From Candidatus Saccharimonadota bacterium (GTDB lineage: Bacteria > Patescibacteriota > Saccharimonadia > Saccharimonadales > Saccharimonadaceae): DNA of 64,000 nucleotides. The DNA is taken from the NCBI GenBank assembly GCA_017557865.1, contig JAFYXW010000001.1, positions 62,001 through 126,000 of the forward strand, written 5' to 3'. Shown here piece by piece: positions 26,603 to 34,737 of this stretch; positions within the stretch are counted from its first letter, which is position 1; each line of letters begins with the position of its first letter. The position numbers and the translations under genes are program-made. Below the pieces are notes generated by a model. The model saw only the letters and a program-made list of their open reading frames with translations. It searched no databases and was not told the DNA's origin.

Positions 26603-26630
26603 TTGGCAATCGTGTAGTTAAGCCCCCTGA

Positions 26631-26657
26631 AAAAACCACCTAATTTTAGGTGGTTTT
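26631..26657 (-). terminator. Terminator of the paralog-pair operon
   Basis: AAAACCACCTAA / TTAGGTGGTTTT stem, T-rich on the minus strand. Its outer stem repeats that of the facing terminator 57 bp away (AAAACCACCT). Confidence 0.85.
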
Positions 26658-26661
26658 ATCA

Positions 26662-27243
26662 TTAAAGTTCTCTTACAATTTTCCTACAGTATTCGATGCC
26701 TTTTTCTGCATAAATCCTGTTTTCTCCGAGGTTTAGATTTAGGCGTTCGTTGAAATCCTGAACGGGCTCTTTCCATTTGTCGCCAATTTGGCTGCTATGA
26801 AGAATCCCTACTGTTCGATCGGCCTTGATAGGGCGATAAACGCCATCGGTACAGGCCTCATCCAAAACCATAAACGGCCATACGGCAATAATTATTTGTG
26901 GCTTATGCCAGTATGGGTCGTTCTTCTCTTCTTCCCCATAGCGTTCGTCATTGGCCAGACGGTAAAACGCATAGCCGAGGTCACCAGACTTCTCGTTCAT
27001 TGCATAGCATCCTATTAGGAATTCTTCTACCAATTGTTTCTCGTAACCAGTCGACCCTGAACCTTTCCATCTAAAACCATGTCCGTAGCCCTTAAATGAA
27101 CCATCATCCATTACAAAAATGTTGCCTCTAAACAGACGGGACTGATGAGTTTCGCCGGTAAGAATAGTGATTCCGTTCATCCCGTATTTGACACGATCGC
27201 GAATTAGTATTTGTTCTCTTGTAGAATCAAAATTCGTGCTCAT
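26662..27243 (-). CDS. Unknown protein, paralog of the adjacent upstream gene (second of pair)
   Basis: 193 residues, no known family. It shares an ordered set of motifs with its neighbour: LFRGNIFVMDDGSFKGYGHG, then VEEFLIGCYAMNE, GYAFYRLANDERYG, and IYAEKGIEYCRKI at the end. Soluble, rich in aromatic residues and glycine, without signal or membrane segments. Its start overlaps the stop of its partner by 4 bp (ATGA), so the two are translated together and likely form a pair or complex. Confidence 0.7.
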   Translation of the reverse strand: MSTNFDSTREQILIRDRVKYGMNGITILTGETHQSRLFRGNIFVMDDGSFKGYGHGFRWKGSGSTGYEKQLVEEFLIGCYAMNEKSGDLGYAFYRLANDERYGEEEKNDPYWHKPQIIIAVWPFMVLDEACTDGVYRPIKADRTVGILHSSQIGDKWKEPVQDFNERLNLNLGENRIYAEKGIEYCRKIVREL

Positions 27244-27755
27244 TTTTTACCCCCTTTTCCCGCGCGAAGACCAAGCATCCTTTTGCAATATTTAACGCCA
27301 TTTTCTGCAAATATTTTATTGTTGCAGACATCACGTTTTAGTTGTTTGAACCCATCGATGGGATCTCCAAACTCATTGTCTTGGCGACCGAATTGAACTT
27401 TCACACGATCAGGATCTTTTCCAAAATAACTTCCGTTGGGGTCGGCGTCGATTACGAGCCAATGGCCTAAAAGGTTGTCATATAACTTCCCTTCGTGACC
27501 GTACGGATCATAGCTATAATTTTGCTCAGGTGCCTCGTTGGCCAATAAATAAAAAGCATAATCGTCCTTATTCCAAGCGCCAATTAAGAATTCGGGAACC
27601 CATTTGTCGTCACCTTCTCCGCAGTACCCCTGGCTTCTGTGACCTTTTCCATAGCCCTTCATTGATCCATCACTGGAAAAACAAACGTTCCCCCTGAATA
27701 AAATTAATCCGCTAGGACTGGAAATTGTAATACTATTTGTAACGTCCGTGCACAT
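27240..27755 (-). CDS. Unknown protein, paralog of the adjacent downstream gene (first of pair)
   Basis: 171 residues. The shared core is LFRGNVCFSSDGSMKGYGKG, then VPEFLIGAWNKDDYAFYLLA and IFAENGVKYCKRMLG. Between them the two proteins differ, which suggests a common fold with separate specificity. The ATG at 27755, preceded by GGGAGG, is preferred to a GTG nine bases upstream. Promoter TTGACA-N17-TATGCT at 27791-27819. No function can be assigned. Confidence 0.7.
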   Translation of the reverse strand: MCTDVTNSITISSPSGLILFRGNVCFSSDGSMKGYGKGHRSQGYCGEGDDKWVPEFLIGAWNKDDYAFYLLANEAPEQNYSYDPYGHEGKLYDNLLGHWLVIDADPNGSYFGKDPDRVKVQFGRQDNEFGDPIDGFKQLKRDVCNNKIFAENGVKYCKRMLGLRAGKGGKK

Positions 27756-27790
27756 TTTTCTCACCTCCCTTGTGCATATTTAATATTTTA

Positions 27791-27819
27791 AGCATAACAT
27801 TAAACACAAGATTTGTCAA
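27791..27819 (-). promoter_or_regulatory. Promoter of the paralog pair
   Basis: TTGACA (27814-27819), 17 bp, TATGCT (27791-27796), on the minus strand. Confidence 0.65.
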
Positions 27820-27832
27820 GGTAACCAGAAAT

Positions 27833-27952
27833 GACTAGACGTCGCTTTTGCTTCGCAAAAGCTCTCCAGACTGCCTTGCTCGAAAGAAGAAAAGCAAGCT
27901 TTTCTTCTTTGCTCGCTTCGTTGTCTGGACGAACTAACGTTCGCGTCTAGTC
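27833..27952. repeat. Complex nested palindrome downstream of tRNA-Leu(GAG)
   Basis: Outer arms GACTAGACG / CGTCTAGTC enclose three hairpins: GCTTTTGC..GCAAAAGC, CCAGAC..GTCTGG around AAGAAAAGC..GCTTTTCTT, and CGAAC..GTTCG. The outer arm repeats GTCTAGTC, found in the T-arm of the adjacent tRNA gene. With the tRNA, this explains most of the 369-bp stretch (27756-28124) without a protein gene. Confidence 0.75.
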
Positions 27953-27967
27953 TAGACCGAATTATGA

Positions 27968-28000
27968 ATAAAAAATAATGCCCTTTGGGCATTCTTTTTT
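27968..28000 (-). terminator. Terminator of tRNA-Leu(GAG)
   Basis: Stem GAATGCCC / GGGCATT followed by a T run on the minus strand, right after the tRNA end. Confidence 0.9.
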
Positions 28001-28005
28001 ATTCA

Positions 28006-28096
28006 TGGTGCGCCTGACTAGACTCGAACTAGCACAGCCGTGAATCTGGCCACTACCACCTCAAGGTAGCGTGTCTACCAATTCCACCACAGGCGC
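28006..28096 (-). tRNA. tRNA-Leu (anticodon GAG)
   Basis: 91 nt with encoded CCA. Acceptor GCGCCTG / CAGGCGC, anticodon stem CTACC/GGTAG with loop TTGAGGT (anticodon GAG), a long variable arm as expected of tRNA-Leu, and a T-arm with GTTCGAG. Reads CUC/CUU codons. Confidence 0.96.
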
Positions 28097-28124
28097 ATAG
28101 AATTATTATATCATATTTTTTAAA

Positions 28125-29861
28125 TTATGGGGTTTTGTTTTTTGTGCCTTTTTCGGAGGCCCAGTTTGTAACGTCCACAAATCTATCGAGCGCTGTTACT
28201 AATCTGACATCATTGCCAAAGGTTCGTACGTTTTTGCTATAAAGATAAGTCAAGTTTGCCTGATATAAACCAATTGCCGGAACGTCGCTTACCCAGTATT
28301 CTAGGAACGACTCATATTTACGCGTGCGAAGCTCATCGTCCAAGGACTCACGTGCGCCCACCAAAAGGTCGTCCACCAAGGTATTACGATAGTTCGATAG
28401 GTTTAGGCCCGTCGTAGAAGCTTGTGAAGAGTGATAATATGGCAACGGATCCGGGTCAGCTCCAAGCTCAATCTCGTAAACCAAAATGTCATAATTACGC
28501 CTAGAAATAATATTTGTCACAAATTCCTGAGTTTCGCTATAAGTGATTACTTCGCTTTCAATACCAAGCGCGCGAAGCTCTTCGGAAAGTGCCGTCGCTA
28601 CTTGTGGCAAGTTACCAGAATTCACCGTTGTGACATTTAAGCTTAGCGTGTTTTCGCCCTTGATTTCGGCAATTTTAGCGGCGCTTGCTTCGTAGTCTCT
28701 CTCTGGTAAACTTGGATATTTATCCAGTTTAATCTGCGCATCAGTAATCGGATAATTTAGTGGTGTATTGTCCGGCGCGGCCTCACGAATTTTGCTTATA
28801 TCGATACCCTTGCGGATCGCTACCCGGAGCTCTTTGTTTTTGAGCGCGCCATTTTTGAGGTTAAAGAAGATGAATGCGCCCCAGTCGATGCCACTTTCCT
28901 TTTTGAGGTATTGTCCGGTTGCGAGTTCTTCGGCTTCGTTTTCGTCGAACTCGGCCGTGGCTGTAACTACACCAGATCTTACCGCTCTTTTCACGGCCTC
29001 TTTGTCTTCGTAAGTGTGAACTGCAAAACTGTTTAATAGCGGTTTACCTAGATAATAATTTGGATTTCCCGAAAGATAAATTACGCGCTCTACATCGGAA
29101 GTAGTAGTTTGGGTAGCGTTCAAAGTAAACGGACCAGAAGTTACCGGCGTAATCGAAAAGTCATCTTCTACCAAAGTCCTTGGCGAGGCATCTTCGAGCT
29201 CATGTTTTGGTACCACTGGAATGTCTAGCAAAGAGATAAAATCAGCGTAGGCGGACGGCAAAGTAAAGACAATCTCGTTATTTTCATTTTGGCTAATTTT
29301 AACACCAGCCAGTTTGGCATCGTAAATAGAGTTTACGAGTGGGTTTTGGACTAATTCCAAAGTAAACATCACGTCGTCCACGGTTAAATCTTCGCCATCA
29401 GACCATTTAATTCCGCTTTTTAAGCCCATTGTCCAAACCCGGCCGTCTTCGCTTGGCGTTACATACTCGGCTAGTCCCATGCCCGGGTGGCCAGAATAAT
29501 CATTTTTTACCAACGTAGCAAACATTAGCCTACTTAGGACTTGTTCGCTACTAGTCATTGCAAAAAGTGGGTTCATGGAGTTGACCGCACCAACAGTTGC
29601 CTCAGTATAAGTACCACCGGCGATAAATACATCTTCAGAATAAGAACTAGCAAACCAAAAAGCCTGCGCTGAGGCCAGCATAATCAAGGCTGCCGCAAGA
29701 AGACACCATTCAAAAATGAGTAACTTAATGTTGCCAATATGGCTAACCCTAGCAAAAACATTTTCTTTAATATGTTCTTTGCTTTCCTCGCGGGCTTTTT
29801 CGGACGCACGCGAGAATTTCTTTACAAACTTTTGCCCACGCTTTTTGAGAGAATCTTTCAT
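28125..29861 (-). CDS. Membrane-anchored extracellular solute-binding protein, family 5 (OppA-like)
   Basis: 578 residues. A basic cytoplasmic N-terminus of about 48 residues and a transmembrane helix (IFEWCLLAAALIMLASAQAF, about 48-68) replace the usual lipoprotein signal. The SBP family 5 domain follows: LSRLMFATLVKNDYSGHPGM, SDGEDLTVDDVMFTLELVQN and VTSGPFTLN. It should bind peptides or similar ligands for uptake, which fits a host-dependent organism, but no ABC permease genes are adjacent. Next to secG, probably only for compactness. Confidence 0.85.
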   Translation of the reverse strand: MKDSLKKRGQKFVKKFSRASEKAREESKEHIKENVFARVSHIGNIKLLIFEWCLLAAALIMLASAQAFWFASSYSEDVFIAGGTYTEATVGAVNSMNPLFAMTSSEQVLSRLMFATLVKNDYSGHPGMGLAEYVTPSEDGRVWTMGLKSGIKWSDGEDLTVDDVMFTLELVQNPLVNSIYDAKLAGVKISQNENNEIVFTLPSAYADFISLLDIPVVPKHELEDASPRTLVEDDFSITPVTSGPFTLNATQTTTSDVERVIYLSGNPNYYLGKPLLNSFAVHTYEDKEAVKRAVRSGVVTATAEFDENEAEELATGQYLKKESGIDWGAFIFFNLKNGALKNKELRVAIRKGIDISKIREAAPDNTPLNYPITDAQIKLDKYPSLPERDYEASAAKIAEIKGENTLSLNVTTVNSGNLPQVATALSEELRALGIESEVITYSETQEFVTNIISRRNYDILVYEIELGADPDPLPYYHSSQASTTGLNLSNYRNTLVDDLLVGARESLDDELRTRKYESFLEYWVSDVPAIGLYQANLTYLYSKNVRTFGNDVRLVTALDRFVDVTNWASEKGTKNKTP

Positions 29862-29862
29862 A

Positions 29863-30090
29863 TTATGCCGGAATTAATAGTAGCCCCAAAATAGATAATA
29901 CAAATACTACTGCAAACACAATAGTAGCAATAAACATCGATTTTTCGAGGCCGCGACGAGTGGTGTATAGCTCACCAGAGCTGCCAAAACCAGCGCCAAG
30001 AGAAGCGCCGCGTTGTTGTAGCAAAATCAAAAGAATGGTCAGAATTGCGGAAACAAAAGTCGTAACTTGTAGAAAATCACCTAAATTCAT
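29863..30090 (-). CDS. secG: Preprotein translocase subunit SecG
   Basis: 75 residues with two transmembrane segments. The motif LLILLQQRGASLGAGFGSS, followed by TTRRGLEKSMFIATIVFAVV, is the SecG signature (the QxGxxxGxG region between helices and the GxEK of the second). It is an auxiliary part of the SecYEG export channel. It lies 16 bp after uvrC and one base before the OppA-like gene. Confidence 0.95.
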   Translation of the reverse strand: MNLGDFLQVTTFVSAILTILLILLQQRGASLGAGFGSSGELYTTRRGLEKSMFIATIVFAVVFVLSILGLLLIPA

Positions 30091-30106
30091 AAAATAACTC
30101 CTACAT

Positions 30107-31453
30107 CTACTTTAGCATAGATTTTCGTTTGAGTAAAGAATGATAGATTATCGCAAACCGGTGTGCTTCCTCGTCGATGCGCGCGATCAAACGCGCAATG
30201 TGAGAACTATTTGATAATTCCAAATATCTCATTCCGGGGCCGCGTCGCTCGCTCCCGTCGCCACGGGGCTCGCGCGCTAATTCTCGCCTTGCCAGGCTCC
30301 GAAATGCCCCGGAATTGAGATATTCTGGAACTATCAACTTCACTCCCGCGTTGCGCGAGTGGTCGCCAGACTTGTCGCGGCCGATAACTGGAATGCCAAG
30401 ATCTTTTACGAGCGGCAAGATGGCGTTTACTTGAGTGGTACCGCCGTCCAAAATTATGAGATCTGGATATTCCCACTCGGTATGTTTTAGCCGGCGGGTG
30501 ATTACTTCTTGCATGCTTTTTAGGTCGTCGTTTGTGGACGTTCTAATTTTGAACTTGCGGTATTCAGAGCGGGCGGACGCACCGTTAATAAACACTACCA
30601 TGCTCGCCACCGTGTTGGTGCCGGATTGATGCGAAATATCATAACCCTCGATTCGGCGTGGCGGTTTTTCTAAGCCAAGCATGTTTTGTAATTGCCTCAA
30701 GGCTTGATCAGAAGAAATATCCAGAAATTCTTTATCCGAAAAAACGATTTTTTTCTTTAATTCTTTTAGACCAAACAATTGATCTCTAGCTTCGGCCGCC
30801 AGTTCGTAATTTCCCTTTGACGCCTCGTCTAGCATGGTCTTCTCGAGATCACGAAGCAACTTTTCGCGGTCTCCTTCTAGGTAGCGAATCAGCTTCTTTA
30901 GGTTTCTTTTGTAGTCTTTTGGCTCGCACTTATTTATCTCTATGCCTGGAGTTAACCCTAGATCTGTATCCAAAGTCTTTTTACCGGTATAAGGTTTGGT
31001 GTAGTACGGAAAAATGTGACGCAAAATTCTGACCGACTTCTCTACGGACGATTTTCCATAAAATGGTCCAATATAAGTAGCCTTGTCATCCACTGGATTT
31101 CTAGTAAAAGTAATATATGGAATCTCGTTATTCATATCAATCCGTACATAGCTTACGGTCTTGTCATCGCGAAGTAAAATGTTCCATTTTGGCATGTAAC
31201 GCTTAATCATTTCAGATTCCAAAAACAACGCATCCATTTCGGTATCAACCGTAATCCAATCAGTATCAGCAATTTCGGCAACCAGAGCTTTGGTCTTTGG
31301 ATCTTTTTTTGTATTGTGAAAATACTGTCTGACCCGGTTTTTTAGGACTGCCGCTTTGCCAACATAAATAATTTCGCCGGCCGCGTTTTTGTGAAAATAA
31401 ACTCCCGGGAGTGCCGGAAGTTTATTTAGTTTTTGTTTTAGAAGGTTATTCAT
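30107..31453 (-). CDS. uvrC: Excinuclease ABC subunit C, lacking the C-terminal HhH domain and carrying a palindromic insert
   Basis: 448 residues; UvrC is usually about 600. A GIY-YIG nuclease domain (LPALPGVYFHKNAAGEIIYV) starts the protein, a UVR motif follows near 210, and the RNase H-like 5' nuclease domain has GYDISHQSGTNTVASMVVF, LIILDGGTTQVNA and ARIDEEAHRFA. The protein ends soon after, without the tandem helix-hairpin-helix that binds DNA. About residues 375-405 are a GC-rich palindromic insert, in frame. TATAAT lies exactly 6 nt before the ATG. Confidence 0.93.
   Translation of the reverse strand: MNNLLKQKLNKLPALPGVYFHKNAAGEIIYVGKAAVLKNRVRQYFHNTKKDPKTKALVAEIADTDWITVDTEMDALFLESEMIKRYMPKWNILLRDDKTVSYVRIDMNNEIPYITFTRNPVDDKATYIGPFYGKSSVEKSVRILRHIFPYYTKPYTGKKTLDTDLGLTPGIEINKCEPKDYKRNLKKLIRYLEGDREKLLRDLEKTMLDEASKGNYELAAEARDQLFGLKELKKKIVFSDKEFLDISSDQALRQLQNMLGLEKPPRRIEGYDISHQSGTNTVASMVVFINGASARSEYRKFKIRTSTNDDLKSMQEVITRRLKHTEWEYPDLIILDGGTTQVNAILPLVKDLGIPVIGRDKSGDHSRNAGVKLIVPEYLNSGAFRSLARRELAREPRGDGSERRGPGMRYLELSNSSHIARLIARIDEEAHRFAIIYHSLLKRKSMLK
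30211..30337 (-). repeat. Palindromic element copy inside uvrC
   Basis: Imperfect arms of 30-32 nt (30211-30240 and 30306-30337; inner ends ATTCCGGGGC and GCCCCGGAAT) flank a 65-nt GC-rich core. On the coding strand the core reads ARRELAREPRGDGSERR. Its sequence CTCGCCTTGCCAGGCTCCG on the plus strand recurs exactly in the second obgE copy. Confidence 0.85.
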
Positions 31454-31459
31454 CTTCTA

Positions 31460-31465
31460 ATTATA
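31460..31465 (-). promoter_or_regulatory. -10 element of a leaderless uvrC-secG transcript
   Basis: TATAAT on the minus strand, 6 nt before the ATG at 31453. Confidence 0.65.
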
Positions 31466-31491
31466 TCACAAAACTTATGTTTTGTAAAGAT

Positions 31492-32694
31492 TTACAGAGA
31501 AAAGACGAAGTCGTCATCTTCTACAGTTTCATAGCTAGAAAACCCGCCGAAGGTTTGGAGAAGATCGGTTAGGTATTCAGATGCTTCTAGATAGGAGCTT
31601 GGAGCTTCTACTGTAACTGTCCCAGGATAAGAAATCGAGAGGTCAGCAACTAGGTTGATCGCCTCAGCTGAGAAGTAAAGGCGAGTGAAGTTGTTGTTGT
31701 TATCAATTTCAGCATAAACAACTGGGAAGTTTTTGAATACTTCTTCTAGATCGGCTGCAGTGACGTTTTTATTTGTTGCAGTGTCGCCGACACAAGCTTT
31801 CAAATCATTAGCAAAGGCAGAAGTTTGCATAGCGTTAGCAAAGTTTGCCATTTTGTCGAAGTCGAGACCAAGTTTATAGATAGTGTCTTTTTTCTTGGTG
31901 ATAGGAATGTTTTCGGTGGAGTAAGTTACGAATGAATTGTCTTTGTAAAGCTTTGCGATGTCGTCACCGTATTTAGAAGCGCTAGACATAGCATCGATTA
32001 AACATTGTGAAGTGTTATCGGTGACATTGCTGCCAATACCGCTAAATTCGCTAGAATCAATATGGAGCCATTCGCCTTCGATGTTGCTAATGAGTGCAAA
32101 TTGGCTACCTGCGCCTTCCATCATTTGATCGATCAAAGCATCGCAATCCATTTCGTCACAATCGATGCCATTTTCTTCAAGCATGGTCATCATTAAATCG
32201 GTGATAGAATCGGTAACACCATCAATTTTGATGAACATTTTGTCCTTAGAAACGGTTCTTTCGTCAAAAGTGAAGTTTAGATCCATACCGCCAAGCGAGG
32301 CGTCTACGTCTGCAGTGATGGAATTTGTCATCGAAGCAGTGTTTATTTTAGCATCCAAAGTCAAACTGACACCGCCAAAGGCTGAACTGTCATCACCGGC
32401 AGCGGTAATTGTGCCGCTGATCGCATAGTCTTTGGCTTCGCCAGAAATCACCTTGGCGATAGCAGCTGGCACTGCATCGGCTGATTTGTTGAAGACAAAT
32501 AACACCAAAACTGCTGCTACTGCCCCGCCAATCAATACGATTAGGCCGATAATTAGGCTAACGATAAGGCCAGTCTTTTTCTTTTTTGGAACCACTGGCT
32601 CTGAGACTGACTCAGCTACTGGCGCTGGTGCTACTGGTTCAGCGGCCGGAGCTGGATTGAGTGGGTTTGGTGTTCCCACAGAATTGTCATTCAT
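31492..32694 (-). CDS. Single-pass membrane protein with Pro/Ala-rich cytoplasmic tail and extracellular domain
   Basis: 400 residues. A Pro/Ala/Val-rich N-terminal tail (NPAPAAEPVAPAPVAESV) and KKKK precede one transmembrane helix (LIVSLIIGLIVLIGGAVAAV, about 43-62). An extracellular region of about 330 residues follows with repeated beta-strand patterns (DYAISGTITAAGDDSSAFGG, FTFDERTVSKDKMFIKIDG) and two close CD-rich turns (ENGIDCDEMDCDALI). The region is reminiscent of lipoproteins built from LolA-like beta sheets. Function unknown. Confidence 0.7.
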   Translation of the reverse strand: MNDNSVGTPNPLNPAPAAEPVAPAPVAESVSEPVVPKKKKTGLIVSLIIGLIVLIGGAVAAVLVLFVFNKSADAVPAAIAKVISGEAKDYAISGTITAAGDDSSAFGGVSLTLDAKINTASMTNSITADVDASLGGMDLNFTFDERTVSKDKMFIKIDGVTDSITDLMMTMLEENGIDCDEMDCDALIDQMMEGAGSQFALISNIEGEWLHIDSSEFSGIGSNVTDNTSQCLIDAMSSASKYGDDIAKLYKDNSFVTYSTENIPITKKKDTIYKLGLDFDKMANFANAMQTSAFANDLKACVGDTATNKNVTAADLEEVFKNFPVVYAEIDNNNNFTRLYFSAEAINLVADLSISYPGTVTVEAPSSYLEASEYLTDLLQTFGGFSSYETVEDDDFVFSL

Positions 32695-32754
32695 AAAAAT
32701 AACTCCTTATTTAGTAATACTTATGTTTATCATAACACAAAACGAATTATTTGT

Positions 32755-32760
32755 TATAAT
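32755..32760 (+). promoter_or_regulatory. -10 element of a leaderless eno transcript
   Basis: TATAAT, 6 nt before the ATG at 32767. Confidence 0.65.
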
Positions 32761-32766
32761 ATTCTT

Positions 32767-34041
32767 ATGGATAATTTTGTGATTTCTAATATTAAAGCAA
32801 GGCAAGTTTTGGATTCACGTGGTAACCCTACCGTAGAAGCAGAAGTTTATTTAGAAGGTGGCGGTTTTGGCCGCGCTATTGTTCCGTCTGGCGCTTCTAC
32901 TGGTACTCTAGAGGCCTTGGAGCTTCGCGACAAAGACGAAACTCGCTTTGGTGGTAAAGGTGTATTAAAAGCGGTTTGGAATGTAAATTCCAAAATCAAA
33001 GATATCCTAGTTGGCAACACTTCCGATCCTACTATCGTAGACCAAATCATGTTAGACCTAGACGGTACTGACAATAAATCCAACCTTGGTGCCAATGCGA
33101 TTTTGGCCGTTTCTCTCGCTAATGCCAAAGCTAACGCCACGGCAAATCGCATGCCTTTCTATAAGTACATTGCTTCCCTTGCCGGCACCGAAGACGAAAT
33201 GTCTATTCCGATGCCAATGATGAACGTAATGAACGGTGGCGAACATGCTTCCTGGGCCACTGATTTTCAGGAATATATGATTATCCCGCGTGGCGCTGGT
33301 AATATTGCTGACGCTGTACGTATGGGCGCCGAAGTATTCCATGCGTTAAAGGATGTTCTAAAAGAACGCGATTATCCTACTACTGTTGGTGATGAAGGTG
33401 GTTATGCTCCGCGCGTACGCGAAGGTGACAACGAGCCTCTAGAATGCATTAAACTAGCCGTTGAAAAAGCTGGTTACAAATTTGGCGAAGATATCGCTAT
33501 CGCCATGGATATTGCCGCCTCCGAATTTTATGATCAGGATCACTATGTACTAAAAACCAACGGCGATTGGAAGTCTGCCGACGATATGATTAACTGGTAC
33601 ACTTGGATTATCGACAATTATCCAGTTATTTCTATAGAGGATGGCCTTGCCGAAAACGATTGGGCTAACTGGAAAATCATGACCGACCGTCTTGGTAAAC
33701 GCTGTCAACTCGTGGGTGATGATTTGTTTGTGACCAACACCAAATTACTCGAAAGAGGCATCAAAGAAGGTGTGGCTAACGCGATTTTGATTAAGCCAAA
33801 CCAAATCGGCTCGCTTACAGAAACTATCAACGCAGTCTTGATGGCCAAAAAGGCTGGCTACAATACTATTATGTCGCATCGTTCCGGCGAAACCGAAGAT
33901 GTTTCAATTTCTCACCTTGCCGTGGGTCTTGGCACCGGCCAAATCAAGACCGGTTCTCTTTCTCGTTCCGAACGTATTGCCAAATACAATGAATTAATTA
34001 GAATTGCCGATACTAATTCCCAGCTTGGGCTATGGCACTAG
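32767..34041 (+). CDS. eno: Enolase
   Basis: 424 residues, normal length. It converts 2-phosphoglycerate to phosphoenolpyruvate in lower glycolysis. Catalytic and metal residues are visible in IAIAMDIAASEF, SIEDGLAENDWANW, LVGDDLFVTN, ILIKPNQIGSLTE and SHRSGETED. It faces the gap-rpiB-rpe-pfkB-LOG operon, and its 3' end overlaps the LOG gene by 29 bp on the opposite strand, with no terminator visible between them. Leaderless promoter. Confidence 0.97.
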   Translation: MDNFVISNIKARQVLDSRGNPTVEAEVYLEGGGFGRAIVPSGASTGTLEALELRDKDETRFGGKGVLKAVWNVNSKIKDILVGNTSDPTIVDQIMLDLDGTDNKSNLGANAILAVSLANAKANATANRMPFYKYIASLAGTEDEMSIPMPMMNVMNGGEHASWATDFQEYMIIPRGAGNIADAVRMGAEVFHALKDVLKERDYPTTVGDEGGYAPRVREGDNEPLECIKLAVEKAGYKFGEDIAIAMDIAASEFYDQDHYVLKTNGDWKSADDMINWYTWIIDNYPVISIEDGLAENDWANWKIMTDRLGKRCQLVGDDLFVTNTKLLERGIKEGVANAILIKPNQIGSLTETINAVLMAKKAGYNTIMSHRSGETEDVSISHLAVGLGTGQIKTGSLSRSERIAKYNELIRIADTNSQLGLWH

Positions 34042-34729
34042 CTTCGCGAAAACCATCATAAAAGTTTTCGGAAATTTTTGGATGTCCAATTTTGTTGGCG
34101 GCTTCTACGACGTCTTCAATATTGTCAGTGATTTTGAAAATCTTAGAATCTTCTTCGGCCACCATTTTAAGATCTAGCATAGCTTGGATTGCCGCATCAA
34201 AGCTGCGCCAATATTTAGAACCAACCAGGAATACTGGCATTTTTGGCATTTTCTTTTCCTGCATCAAACATAGCACTTCCCAAAGTTCATCCATGGTGCC
34301 GTAACCGCCCGGGAAGAATACGAAAATTTTAGAAGCCATAGCTAGAGAAACTTTGCGAGCAAAGAAATATTCAAAAGTAATACAATCGGTAAGATATGGG
34401 TTTGGGAATTGTTCATGTGCAAGCGTAATGTTTAGGCCAATAGTGCGGCCGCCAATTTCGTATGCACCGTGGGATGCAGCTTCCATAATACCAGGACCAC
34501 CGCCAGAAACCACTGGGTGTCCGTTCTCCGCGAGCCTATGGCCTAGTTCATAAGCCATCTTACAATATTCGTTGTCTTGCGGTAATCTTGCAGAGCCAAA
34601 ACAGGTGACGCCCTGTGGGAAGGAACGGATAGTTCTAAGGCCCATTAAAAGGTCTTTGTTGTATGCGTTTGCACGTTCAAGATCGGCAATGGAAAGTTTT
34701 TCTAGAATTTCTTTTTCTTGCGGTAACAT
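34013..34729 (-). CDS. LOG-family nucleoside 5'-monophosphate phosphoribohydrolase
   Basis: 238 residues. The lysine-decarboxylase-like LOG motif is present as PVVSGGGPGIMEAASHGAYE and PGGYGTMDELWEVLC (PGGxGTxxE). LOG enzymes release the base and ribose 5-phosphate from nucleoside monophosphates; some act in cytokinin-like or stress metabolism. Last gene of an operon with a sugar kinase, ribulose-phosphate epimerase and ribose-5-phosphate isomerase, so ribose salvage is a plausible role. The C-terminus overlaps eno by 29 bp. Confidence 0.88.
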   Translation of the reverse strand: MLPQEKEILEKLSIADLERANAYNKDLLMGLRTIRSFPQGVTCFGSARLPQDNEYCKMAYELGHRLAENGHPVVSGGGPGIMEAASHGAYEIGGRTIGLNITLAHEQFPNPYLTDCITFEYFFARKVSLAMASKIFVFFPGGYGTMDELWEVLCLMQEKKMPKMPVFLVGSKYWRSFDAAIQAMLDLKMVAEEDSKIFKITDNIEDVVEAANKIGHPKISENFYDGFREASAIAQAGN

Positions 34730-34737
34730 ATTTCTCC

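Noticed and set aside
22833-28096. Prophage or genomic island bounded by tRNA-Leu(GAG)
   Set aside because: No integrase, phage structural genes or matching end repeats are visible, and bL31 lies within the stretch.
30211-30337. uvrC as a broken gene
   Set aside because: The frame is open through the insert and the catalytic motifs on both sides are intact.
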